From: Channallabes apus
Taxonomy: Eukaryota; Chordata; Actinopteri; Siluriformes; Clariidae
Assembly: GCA_030522415.1 (NCBI GenBank)
Contig: CM060121.1
Coordinates: 20,382,642-20,446,641, forward strand
DNA length: 64,000 nucleotides
Direction: 5' to 3'
Shown here in pieces: positions 10,591-20,643 of this stretch (within the stretch, counting starts at the first letter, position 1; each line of letters starts with the position of its first letter). The notes under the pieces were generated by a model. It was not told where the DNA came from. It searched no databases and worked only from the letters and a program-made list of their open reading frames with translations. The translations under genes and the position numbers were made by a program.

Positions 10591-11159
10591 ACAGTGGGAG
10601 CCACGTCAAACAGCCGCCTGGAGCATGACTGCTCCGTGGCAGTTCCATGAAGGCTTCGTGCATGGAATGTGATCCCCCGCGATGACGCAGTTAACGATGC
10701 CCCGCCCCATAAACGCCCCCATGCGCTTTCTAAAAAGATGGTTGCAATGCCGTATAATTCCGCCAGATGGAGCATTGACTGGCACAGTTAACTGCAGTGT
10801 CCAGGAAACCCAATACCGTATCTTTAATATACAGACAGTTCTTGTATTGTCAACATAGTTTCATAAATAGATGAAAAAACAACAACAACAAACCGATTAA
10901 TAAAACAGATTTGTTAAATCACTCAATACATAACCCATGATGATTATGCTATTTATTATTTAATAATGAATTAATAAAATTAGTTAGTGAAATATTTTTA
11001 AGACATCCTGAAATGATCCTTAAAGACACGGTAACGGCTGTAATTTGTCTATACCGATCATTGTAGGTACGGAATAAAAACGCAGGCTACGTACAGTATT
11101 TTATATTACTGTGTATTTTACCCCGTTCCATTTAATATACTGATAGATAATATTTTGCT

Positions 11160-11543
11160 GCAAAGTAAAGCTCAAACGTCTGTTTGGGTTTGTTTTCGTT
11201 ATATTTTTGATGATGTTTTCGCTGATTTTTTCACTGATAGTCTAGAAGTGGCATAAGAGGCAATTAATGGCGCATGCAACCTGGAACAAATATCTGCCCA
11301 TATGGATCAGTATTTCTTTAGTCATTTAATCATGCATAATGCTTCCCCGTCAAAAGATCTGATGGGGCATTAATCACTTATCACAACTGTGAATGGATGC
11401 GGCAGCAGACACATTAAATCCCCATAAACACTTGGAGACAATAGTAAAAAAAAGTTCCAGAGGGTTAGCGCCTGTTATACTATTGTATTTTTACTGATTT
11501 TTTTTTTTTTACTGCTTATATTTCGTTGGGTTTTACGCAATTT

Positions 11544-11583
<40 letters not shown>

Positions 11584-12210
11584 CGAGAGAGAGAGGATAC
11601 TCTGACAAGACCAACTTCCGTGTGGCTCCCGTGGCGCAATCGGTTAGCGCGTGACACTTATAAAGCGGTCCAGGTGAAGCAATGCCGAGTTCGAGTCTCA
11701 CCTAAAGCACCCAAAGCATTTTACTGCATATCGCGCTGTGTATGTGACAAATCAAATTTGAATTTGAAAGTAAAGCTTAAAATGTAACTTCTGCTTTGGT
11801 TTGTTTTCGTTATATTTTTGATGTTTTCGCTGAAAGTCAAATTGGCATAACAAATTGATTAATGGCGCATAATATCTGGAACAAATATCTGTCCATACGG
11901 ATCAGTGTGTCTTTAGTCATTTAACCAGCATAATGTCCCACATTAAAGATCTGATGGGGCATCAATCACTTATCACAACGGTGTATAGATGCAGCAGCAG
12001 AGACAGATTTAATCCCCATAAACATTCACACTTGAAAACAAAACTAACAGAAGTAAACAGTTCTAGAGTGTTAGTGCCTGTTATCACAGGACAGGAATCA
12101 CCTACAGGATACTACTGTATTTTACTGCTCATATTTTTTACCCTAGTTTCATTTGGTTTTATGCGATTTCATGTATTATTTGTGTGTGTCTGTGTGTGCA
12201 CAGTGTGTGT
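11160..12210. repeat. Diverged ~620-bp tandem duplication around a tRNA remnant
   Basis: 11175-11580 aligns with 11795-12205. Shared blocks include GTTTTCGTTATATTTTTGATG, TTAATGGCGCAT, GGAACAAATATCTG.CCATA, TCTTTAGTCATTTAA and TGATGGGGCAT.AATCACTTAT. Each unit ends in a GT run. The tRNA remnant at 11625-11709 follows the first unit. The pattern resembles a piece of a tandem tRNA-gene array, which is inference. Confidence 0.75.
11625..11709 (+). pseudogene. Degenerate intron-containing tRNA-Ile(UAU)
   Basis: GCTCCCGTGGCGCAATCGG gives the acceptor 5' strand and a full D-arm/A box. CTTATAA is the anticodon loop with UAU anticodon, followed by about 19 nt of intron-like sequence. TGCCGAG then matches the 3' anticodon stem side of tRNA-Ile(UAU), and GTTCGAGTCTCACC the T-loop/B box and T-stem. 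About six nucleotides of the variable loop/T-stem are missing and the 3' acceptor strand (TAAAGC) mispairs, so it should not fold as a functional tRNA. Vertebrate tRNA-Ile(UAU) genes are known to carry introns at this position. The Pol III boxes look usable, so transcription is possible. Confidence 0.75.
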
Positions 12211-12447
12211 GTGTGTGTGTGTGCGACAGATTTAATCCCCATAAACATTCACACTTGAAAACAAAACTAACAGAAGTAAACAGTTCTAGAGTGTTAGTGC
12301 CTGTTATCACAGGACAGGAATCACCTACAGGATACTACTGTATTTTACTGCTCATATTTTTTACCCTAGTTTCATTTGGTTTTATGCGATTTCATGTATT
12401 ATTTGTGTGTGTCTGTGTGTGCACAGTGTGTGTGTGTGTGTGTGTGC
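12002..12447. repeat. Perfect-looking 223-bp tandem duplication
   Basis: From GACAGATTTAATCCCCATAA the 223-bp unit is repeated back to back with no difference that I see, including its GT run and one TACTGTA heptamer (12112 and 12335). The near identity shows the duplication is much younger than the ~620-bp duplication that contains it, and that the heptamer predates it. Confidence 0.9.
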
Positions 12448-13027
12448 GAGAGATAGCGTGAGAGCGCGTGCGCGAGAGAGGGCTTACATGCTGATTTATC
12501 CAAGGTTACTAAAACCTGGCTTACTACCTATAAAAAATATTTCAATTTAACTCATGGGTCTCAATCACAGATGACACGACAAATTATATACACTGAAACG
12601 TTCATTTGAACATTTAAAAATATATACAAAAACATGAATACTAATGTTATCATGGTGTAAATTATTAACATTAGGTTAGGTCCTGCCCTTAATTAATTCA
12701 TATTATAATTACTTTTACATAGTATAGTTACTGGACTGACATGACCAAAAACTAGCTATTTCATTTAGCCTTTCTAAAATCAACCCATCTATCATTTGTA
12801 ATCAGAAAACATAAAACATATTATGATCTGTTCAATAGCCCATCTGTTTTAATTTAGTTTGTATTTTTTATTATTCATAAGACAACCTTTCAGTTTTGTA
12901 AATATTTTAGTTATAGTGTGTTAAGTCTTACTTTAGGTTAAACGTTTTTGAGAATTTTACCATCCAGCTTAGATAAATGTTATGTCATTGATTGATAAAA
13001 TCTGGATTAAGGATATTTTATTATATA

Positions 13028-13067
<40 letters not shown>

Positions 13068-14163
13068 AGTTTCCCCCTGAGGGATTGCCACCTTATTGTG
13101 GTCTGGGGGTTTGCATGCCTCAACACAATTCAGCAAATACAATACTGTTACTATACAGTAAGGCCAGGTAAAAACAGTGCTCGAACATGATGCCCCCCTC
13201 CCCCCACCCCGTGTTGTCTGGTCTAGAACGGCGCTGCCTCTGACCGTCTTTTGTCTTGTAAATGAGTATTCTCACTCACCTTCCAATCCCCCCAGCGCAC
13301 ACACTCTGTTTGTACTGTAAACTGTACTGTAACTGTGTTTGCTAGGGCACTTGGTTATACACAGTACTTTAATGTATGGAACACTTACTTAACTTACTGG
13401 TTTGGTTTAAATATCGCTTATTACCTTATTCAGCAAAATAAATTCATTATTAACGTATTGAAGTATTTTAGTTAAGGACAAAAACTGTGCTTGTGTTTAG
13501 AACTGCTGAACAGCCGAAAACACACACACACCCATCCCCCCGCCAAAAACACACACGCACACACAGAGCAATTAACACCATGTCATACTCAGGAGTGGAA
13601 GGTGAGAAACCTCAATGGAGAATACCAAGTTTGTCGTTGCTCTTTTGGAGTTCTTAAAACCCAAAACATTTATTTATACTGAGAAAAAATTATTATGGGT
13701 CACAATCACAAACACATATAATCAAGTGTTTAACTGGTTTCATTTGTTTCTATGATCAATAATTATTATTATTATTATTTTCAGCCCAACTCTTTGACTA
13801 TTTAAAACAAAGTTGTGTCCCATTTTTTGCCCATTGAAGTTGTTGGTTCAACTAAACAATTTTTAAATACCCAAACAATCCCCCAAAATTAAAACACGCA
13901 AAACATGACTTTAACAATTCAATTTATTCTTCCAAAACTAGTCAAAGTTAAAACAGTAATTTATATAAAACAGATGAATACATGTTGTCTTTTTGCTTAA
14001 AGTTCATTAAACTACCCGGATACACCAGCTGCTTATAAGTCTCTATCTATAGTCCTTTTACATTAAAATATTAATTTTTCAAATATCAAAACTATTAAAC
14101 ATGGAACAGTTGAAGTCTTTGTTTCCCCCAAAGTACTGTATCAGACATTTTGCAGTTCTATGT

Positions 14164-14328
14164 TCAGAATATACAGTAGACCTGATCAAACATCATTCTA
14201 AAGCTGTCGGACTGTGACGTCATCCCTCCTACAGCTCCCTCAACAGCTTGTTCAGGCTCCTCCAGTCCTGTAGCTCCAAAAGTCCAGCCGTCAGCCGTCT
14301 GACCCCCCCAATCCTCCACAGCGGAGCT
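14164..14328 (-). other. Candidate second exon of captured gene fragment
   Basis: On the minus strand a splice-acceptor-like TTTAAGCAG precedes an open stretch of 54 codons (SSAVEDWGGQTADGWTFG...) ending at TGA 14164-14166. A CRE palindrome TGACGTCA lies inside at 14215-14222. The acceptor is weak in pyrimidines and I do not recognise the peptide. Pairing with the donor at 15302 is inference. Confidence 0.35.
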
Positions 14329-14492
14329 CTGCTTAAAGACAACAGGAGAATTTAGTCAAGACAAAGACAAATAAACTTCACAGAACATCTAGTTCTAATA
14401 AAAATAATATATATTAATAAACCTATTTACCACAGAGTGTGTAAAACACTGCTTTGGGGATTCTGTAATGTAAATAATCTGCCTGTGCTAAT

Positions 14493-14573
14493 GTTAACCA
14501 GTGAACAGTGTTAGTGTTAACCAGTGAACAGTGTTAGTGTTAACCAGTGAACAGTGTTAGTGTTAACCAGTGA
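14493..14573. repeat. 23-bp tandem repeat
   Basis: GTTAACCAGTGAACAGTGTTAGT is repeated three times perfectly, with a partial fourth unit. There are no variable spacers, so this is a minisatellite and not a CRISPR array. Confidence 0.9.
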
Positions 14574-15302
14574 CTGTCTGTATTATCGTCTGCATTAAAT
14601 TAACCGGGAATTTACTTAATGCGCTTCTCATACAAATAAGTTAAGCGATATAACACTCGTATATGAGCATTAGTTCATCTCTGAAGCCAAACTATAACTT
14701 ACTGAAGCCCCTCACACACACACACACACACACACACCTCCTCCTCCTCCACTGATAAACACTTCAGTGTTGTTATTCAGCTCGTTAACTAAGCGCTCGC
14801 GCTACCGCGGAAAGTGTATAAAATATAAACCGGGTTATGAGCGTTACTAGCTCCTGTACAGCTCCCCTCAGTCTGTGTCCCTCATCAACTGCATCACATT
14901 ATATTACAGTCACAGAAATAACCTGCAGATTAACTCTTAACCAGAGAATAAATAAGCGCTGAATTTATCCAGACAACACGCGGTGAGATTCTCTCAGTAT
15001 TTACAGAGAACACAAACACTCTTCATCGGGTAGTGCAGCTCTTGTAATAGGGACATTAATAGTATTGTCGAAGCTTGAGCATGTTTTTGAGTTAAAGTGG
15101 AGTGACATTGTGAGTGTGTGACACTGACAGTAAGCTGTAATATTAACTCCAGACTTGGTAAACAGATCATTAAGTTCTCTAAAGTCACATCTGACCGCTG
15201 CTGGTGCTGCCAGTGATATTTAAAACGGCCAATAAAAAACTAAACTGGGAAATAAACTGTAAACTACCCCAAACACATTTTATAAAATAAAACATCACTT
15301 AC

Positions 15303-15400
15303 CACGAATAGTCCGTTAAGCCGCCATCTTCATCTCTGTAGTTTGGCAGCGTCAGTTCGGCGGGGGTGGAGGCGGGTTGTTAAAATCACGTGATTGCAAC
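15303..15400 (-). promoter_or_regulatory. Housekeeping-type promoter and first exon remnant
   Basis: Read on the minus strand: an E-box palindrome ATCACGTGAT (15385-15394), GC boxes (CCGCCTCCACCCCCGCC), a YY1-type start element AAGATGGCGGC (15330-15320), then a strong splice donor TTCGTG^GTAAGTGATG with the exon ending at 15303. The order matches TATA-less, YY1-dependent vertebrate promoters, where this motif marks the transcript start. The only ATG frame in the exon closes after five codons, so it would be 5' UTR. This is sequence one expects in a host gene, here sitting inside a transposon. Confidence 0.55.
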
Positions 15401-15441
15401 TCAGCGCAGCTGGCTTGTTTTAATGTGTTCTTGAGAACGAA

Positions 15442-15455
15442 GCGCCATCTAGTGG
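15442..15455 (-). promoter_or_regulatory. CTCF-like motif in the right arm of the 5-kb element
   Basis: On the minus strand CCACTAGATGGCGC fits the CTCF core (CCNCNAGRKGGCRS). One motif match is weak evidence of binding; the left arm has only a partial counterpart (GCCAGATGGAGCA). Confidence 0.35.
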
Positions 15456-15625
15456 TGGCACCAGGTAAATGAATAAATAGGGCTTGAATGGGCGTGTTTA
15501 CTGTGAAATCTTGACACGCCTTTCGGCCAGAAAGGGGAGGGGGGATTACGGCGTGCAAAGGCCATTCACACGCCATTCACACTTCAGCCACACTGTCGCG
15601 GCTATTTGGTGTGGCTCCCACTGTA

Positions 15626-16676
15626 CAACACCTCTGTCCAGCGGTCGCCTTTTTACTGGCCTGAGAAGAGAGATGTGAAAAATTAGGTTAATGCGCATGT
15701 GTGTGGGGAGTTGTAATTTAAAGGAAACGGGGTTAATCTGAGCTATTATGGGGAAGGGACCGATGAACCGGGGGGAAAGTTTAAGACAGGGGAGGTTGAG
15801 AGAGAGGTCCTTTGTCGAGAGCCAAACCCGATCTCCTACCTGGAGCGGAGGACTTTCCCTTCGCCGCCTATCGGCAAATCTTTTGAAGCGGCGAACTGCT
15901 TGGGAGATATTGGCATGCGCCCCCTCTCATACTTTTTCCGCTTTCTTAAACCACTCATCCACCATGGGGATATTGGTGGGAGTGGCATCCCAGGGACAGA
16001 GCGGTGGCTGGTGCCCGAGCATACATTGAAACGGTGTTAGGCCGGTTGAGGAGTGTTTTAAGGAGTTTTGCGCATATTCCGCCCAGAGCAAATAGTCTGC
16101 CCATTCATGTTGTCGACTACTACAATATGCGCGAAGGAACTTCCCGAGATCCTGAACAGTCCGCTCTGCCTGTCCATTAGACTCCGGGTGATAGCCTGAC
16201 GTTAGACTAACAGTGGTCCCCAATTTCTGGAAAAAAGCTCTCCAGACCTTAGTGATAAATTGGGGACAACGATCGGAAATGATGTCCTCCGGAATACGAT
16301 AGTAGCGAAACACTGTGTTGAATAGGGTTTCCGTTACCTGAGAAGCGGTTGGGAGAGCGCAGAACGGAATAAATCAACAGCCCTTAGAAAACCGATCCAC
16401 CACTACTAGGACTGTCGTGTACCCTTTTGACACAGGCAGGTCCGTCACAAAGTCCACCGCTAGGTGAGACCACGGTCTGTTAGGTGTGGGCAAGGGCATT
16501 AATTTACCAACTGGCAACCCTCGGGGGCTTTTAGTAGTTACACACGTAGCACAAGACGAAACGACTGTGTCCTGCATATTTGGCCACCAGAACCTAGGTT
16601 CCAGTAGTTTGAGTCTTTGAGTCTTTAATTCGCCGGGGTGTCCTGATGAGAGGTTGGTATGGGCCTCAACTGTCAC
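15626..16676 (-). pseudogene. Chromovirus integrase, nonsense-mutated
   Basis: Minus-strand reading: an H-H-C-C zinc-binding region ([11 protein letters not shown] ... CATCVTTK, near 16540-16670), first catalytic Asp ([10 protein letters not shown]), second Asp (ISDRCPQF, near 16260), and Glu region ([20 protein letters not shown], near 16170), followed by the C-terminal integrase domain to 15626. In-frame TGA codons occur after PGSLRE (16677-16679), after DRFSKGC (16374) and after KKAEKV (15927). The second is best explained by CGA to TGA at a CpG. The order RT-RNase H-integrase is Gypsy-type. The chromodomain that should follow is displaced to 10590 by the 5-kb element. Confidence 0.9.
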
Positions 16677-17587
16677 TCATTCCCGTAGTGATCCCGGTAC
16701 GTAGGTTCGGTCCGGAATGGGTTCGGGAGCCGTGGTTCGGTCCTGCGTCGCGAAACAGCGGGAGAGCGCGTCCGCCTTTAGATTTTTAGAACCGGGGCGG
16801 TATGTAATAATGAAATGAAAACGAGTGAAAAACAGCGCCCAGCGGGCTTGCCGGGGGTTTAGTCTTTTAGCTTGTTGGAGGTACTCTAGGTTCTTGTGAT
16901 CCGTGAGTACCGTAAATGGGTGTTCTGCTCCCTCCAACCAATGCCTCCACTCCTCTAACGCCGCCTTTATTGTGAGCAGTTCGCGATTCTCGATATCATA
17001 ATTGCTCTCGGCAGGTGTCAACCTTCTCGAAAAGAAAGCGCAGGGGTACAGCTTCTCTGGGTGGCCATGGCGCTGTGACAGCACCGCTCCGAGTCCTACT
17101 TCCGACGCGCCGACCTCAACTACGAAGGGCTTATTGGGATCGGGAAGTTTTAATATAGGCGCGGAGGTAAAAGCTAGTTTTAGACGCTGGAATGCGAGAC
17201 ACGCTTCCGGCGTGAACTTGCGTAGTCGCTGTGGCTTACCCTTTAATAAGCTAGTGAGCGGCGCTGCCAACGTACTATAGCCCCTAATAAAGCGCCTGTA
17301 GAAATTGGAAAACCCAAGGAAACTTTGTAGCGCCTTCACTGATGTGGGCTCCGGCCATTGTTGTACCGCTCTGACCTTGGCTGTGTCCATCTTGACCCCC
17401 AGTGGCCCTATGCGATAGCCCAGAGATGCTACCTCCGTTTTGTGGAATTCACACTTCTCCGCCTTCACATAGAGCCCATGTTCCCTTAGCCGACGGAAGA
17501 CGGCGGTCACATGACGGACGTGCTCCTCGTATGACCGAGAGTATATTAGGATGTCATCTAGATATACTATCACAAACCGGTTTAACA
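16677..17587 (-). pseudogene. Chromovirus reverse transcriptase palm/thumb and RNase H
   Basis: An open frame of about 300 codons begins at the RT active-site strand ([12 protein letters not shown], containing the YLDD catalytic box), passes through the thumb and connection, and then RNase H ([13 protein letters not shown], and ADALSR near the end). Upstream it is cut exactly at its 5' edge by the Tc1 at 17590-19206; the preceding RT text resumes at 19209. It ends at an in-frame TGA. Gypsy/Ty3 order; closest in style to fish Tf1/sushi elements. Confidence 0.92.
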
Positions 17588-17589
17588 TA

Positions 17590-19206
17590 CAGTGGTGTGA
17601 AAAACTATTTGCCCCCCTCCTGATTTCTTATTCTTTTGCAAGTTTGTCACACAAAATGTTTCTGATCATCAAACACTTTTAACTATTAGTCAAAGATAAC
17701 ACAAGTAAACACAAAATGCAGTTTTTAAATGAGGGGTTTTATTATTTAGGGAGAAAAAAATCCAAACCTACAAAAAAAGGTGTGAAAAAGTAATTGCCCC
17801 CTGAACCTAATAACTGGTTGGGCCACCCTTAGCAGCAATAACTGCAATCAAGCGTTTGCGATAACTTGCAACGAGTCTTTTACAGCGCTCTGGAGGAATT
17901 TTGGCCCACTCATCTTTGCAGAATTGTTGTAATTCAGCTTTATTTGAGGGTTTTCTAGCATGAACCGCCTTTTTAAGGTCATGCCACAACATCTCAATAG
18001 GATTCAGGTCAGGACTTTGACTAGGCCACTCCAAAGTCTTCATTTTGTTTTTCTTCAGCCATTCAGAGGTGGATTTGCTGGTGTGTTTTGGGTCATTGTC
18101 CTGCTGCAGCACCCAAGATGGCTTCAGCTTGAGTTGACGAACAGATGGCCGGATATTCTCCTTCAGGATTTTTTGGTAGACAGTAGAATTCATGGTTCCA
18201 TCTATCACAGCAAGCCTTCCAGGTCCTGAAGCAGCAAAACAACCCCAGACCATCACACTACCACCACCATATTTTACTGTTGGTATGATGTTCTTTTTCT
18301 GAAATGCTGTGTTACTTTTACGCCAGATGTAACGGGACACGCACCTTCCAAAAAGTTCGACTTTTGTCTTGTCGGTCCACAAGGTATTTTCCCAAAAGTC
18401 ATGCAATCATTGAGATGTTTTTTTCAAAAGTGAGAAGAGCCTTAATGTTCTTTTTGCTTAAAAGTGGTTTGCGCCTTGGAAATCTGCCATGCAGGCCGTT
18501 TTTGCCCAGTCTCTTTCTTATGGTGGAGTCGTGAACACTGACCTTAATTGAGGCAAGTGAGGCCTGCAGTTCTTTAGATGTTGTCCTGGGGTCTTTTGTG
18601 GCCTCTCGGATGAGTTGTCTCTGCGCTCTTGGGGTAATTTTGGTCGGCCGGCCACTCCTGGGAAGGTTCACCACTGTTCCATGTTTTTGCCATTTGTGGA
18701 TAATGGCTCTCACTGTGGTTCGCTGGAGTCCCAAAGCTTTAGAAATGGCTTTATAACCTTTACCAGACTGATAGATCTCAATTACTTTTGTTCTCATTTG
18801 TTCCTGAATTTCTTTGGATCTTGGCATGATGTCTAGCTTTTGAGGTGCTTTTGGTCTACTTCTCTGCGTCAGGTATCTCCTATTTAAGTGATTTCTTGAT
18901 TGAAACAGGTGTGGCAGTAATCAGGCCTGGGGGTGACTACAGAAATTGAACTCAGGTGTGATAAACCACAGTTAAGTTATTTTTTAACAAGGGGGGCAAT
19001 CACTTTTTCACACAGGGCCATGTAGATTTGAAGTTTTTTTTTTCCCTTAATAATGTAAACCTTCATTTAAAAACTGCATTTTGTGTTCAATTATGTTATC
19101 TTTGACTAATAGTTAACGGTTTTTGATGAGCAGAAACATTAAAGTGTGACAAACATGCAAAAGAATAAGAAATCAGGAAGGGGGCAAATAGTTTTTCACA
19201 CCACTG
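17590..19206 (-). mobile_element. Tc1-like transposon nested in the chromovirus RT gene
   Basis: 1617-bp element, CAGTGGTGTGAAAAACTATT at 17590 and its complement to 19206, flanked by TA (17588-17589, 19207-19208). Same family as the complete copy at 54860-56479, and about 97% identical by eye. Its inner left direct repeat is eroded (AAAAAAAGG in place of CATGGCCCTG). The transposase is broken. Confidence 0.95.
17807..18827 (-). pseudogene. Tc1 transposase, frameshifted copy
   Basis: N-terminal part 18827-18399 (MPRSKEIQEQMRTKVIEIYQ...) and catalytic part 18406-17807 (WTDKTKVELF, LQQDNDPKHT, LNPIEMLW) are in different frames. The break is near 18400, where the intact sister reads straight through. 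All three catalytic residues (DD34E) are still present. Non-functional as it stands. Confidence 0.93.
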
Positions 19207-19208
19207 TA

Positions 19209-19492
19209 TGTCGGAGCACATCATTCATGAGCCCCTGAAACACCGCAGGTGCGTTTACCAGTCCATAGGCCATCACATTATACTGATAATGACCTGATGT
19301 CGTGCTAAACGCAGTCTTCCACTCATTGCCTTTGCGAACACGAGCGAGATTGTATGCGCTGCGGAGGTCAAGTTTAGTAAAGATGGGCGCGCCGCGGAGC
19401 AGGTCGATCGCGGCCGGCACCAAGGGCAGTGGGTGCTTATATTTTACTGTGATTGCATTGAGTCCCTGATAATCAATAAGGCCGCCCTAAGG
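19209..19492 (-). pseudogene. Chromovirus RT fingers segment
   Basis: Reads [20 protein letters not shown] and onward (first RT catalytic Asp in [11 protein letters not shown]), to the point where the Tc1 entered. Upstream it is joined to the protease/RT frame through a C11 homopolymer (19493-19503) that throws the frame. Confidence 0.88.
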
Positions 19493-20643
19493 CCCCCCCC
19501 CCCTTTCTGTTCGATAAAAAAGAAACCTGCCGAGGCGGGCGACGTGGAGCGACTAATGAGTCCCTGCTGGAGAGCCTCTCTCACGTATTCCTCCATTGCC
19601 CGGGTCTCAGACACAGACAATGGGTAAATCCGCGAGCAGGGCGGTGTTTTCCCTGGCAGGAGGTCAATAGCGCAATCCCACAGGCGGTGAGGGGGAAGTC
19701 GTGCTGCAGCCCTGATACTAAACACGTCTTTAAATTTTCCGTACTCTGATGGCACTAGAGTAGAAACTAGGGCGCTGGGGCTTTCAACAGAGGTCGTTTG
19801 GACCATCAATGAGGATGGTGTACAAAATTTCGCGCATCGGGGGTACCAGGAAAGGATACGCAAGCTGGCCCAATCGAAATTAGGGTTGTGAGAACGAAGC
19901 CAAGGGAGGCCGAGCACGACGGACTGACTCACCTGGGAAATCACATAAAATTTTAATTCCTCAGTGTGATTCGGGAAAGTTAACCGTAGGGGCACGGAGA
20001 TCATGTTAACTGGCGATTGACCTAATGGGTTGCCATCTAGAGCTTTAATCACGATCGGATTTGGAAGCTTCGACACTGGAGCGCGCAGCGAGGAAAGGAG
20101 AGAGGATGAAATAAAATTCCCAGCCGACCCGGAATCTATTAAGGGGGAAACAGAAACCAAATGATTATTATAAGACAGAGTAGCATTGATGCAAAAGGAA
20201 TGGGTAGTGCGTGGGGGTGTGTGCTGAGTTACTTGTAATAGTGGGCAGGTTTTTATGAGATGCCCCCCCCCCCCCCCCCCCACAGTACAGGCATAGTCCA
20301 GCTGTGAATCGGCGTCTCCTTTCCTGTGCGGACAGCCGGGATGTGCCCACGTCCATGGGTTCCGACGGTGGGTTCTCTTGTGGGCTCGGCGGGCTTTTAC
20401 TGGGGCTGGGGCGGTGGCGCGGCTCGAAACTGCCTCCTGCCACTTTAGCGATGGGGGCAGCCGTTTCTGACCGCGGAGGTGCTGGTCCAGCTTGATGGCG
20501 AGCTGAATGGTCTCATCGAGGTCCATCTCGGCATCTCGGCATGCCAATTCGAGCTGGATCTCTGGCTGGAGACCGTCCCGGAAGCGTGCGAGGAGGCTCT
20601 TCTCGCACCACTCACTCTCCGCGGCCAGGATCTTAAACTTCAC
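19493..20643 (-). pseudogene. Chromovirus gag C-terminus, zinc knuckle, protease, RT start
   Basis: From about 20643 the frame carries the gag tail (KFKILAAESEWCEKSLLARF). The protease active-site motif LIDSGSAGNFIS is near 20130 and the RT N-terminus (FFFIEQKGGG) near 19510. The single nucleocapsid knuckle (CLYC...H...C) near 20260-20300 is split by a C19 run on the + strand (20263-20281), with halves in different frames. A further frame change is near 20440. In these elements protease, RT, RNase H and integrase are made as one polyprotein. No programmed-frameshift signal is evident; the shifts look like decay. Confidence 0.85.

Larger units (their letters stand above)
10592..15623. mobile_element. 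5.0-kb TIR transposon with cargo, TA target duplication
   Basis: Starts CAGTGGGAGCCACGTCAAAC at 10592 and ends, inverted, CAGTGGGAGCCACACCAAAT at 15623, flanked by TA (10590-10591, 15624-15625). Weaker inverted similarity extends about 200 bp inward (GGCCTTTGCACG, TAAACACGCCC, AGATGGCGC types). The insertion site is exact: host pol is in frame without it. No transposase is visible, so it must be mobilised in trans. TA target and CAG end point to the Tc1/mariner supergroup. Cargo: a degenerate tRNA-Ile(UAU), a ~620-bp diverged tandem duplication, a 223-bp duplication, a 23-bp repeat, and a promoter-like first exon. It carries eight TACWGTA scars, whereas the chromovirus around it carries none. 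I recognise no described family. Confidence 0.85.

Noticed and set aside
10591..10775. N-terminal extension of the chromodomain frame (begins [10 protein letters not shown])
   Set aside because: Lies in the end of the inserted 5-kb element; open by chance and absent from the reconstructed insertion site.
14493..14573. CRISPR-like repeat array
   Set aside because: Repeats are head to tail without spacers; eukaryotic minisatellite.
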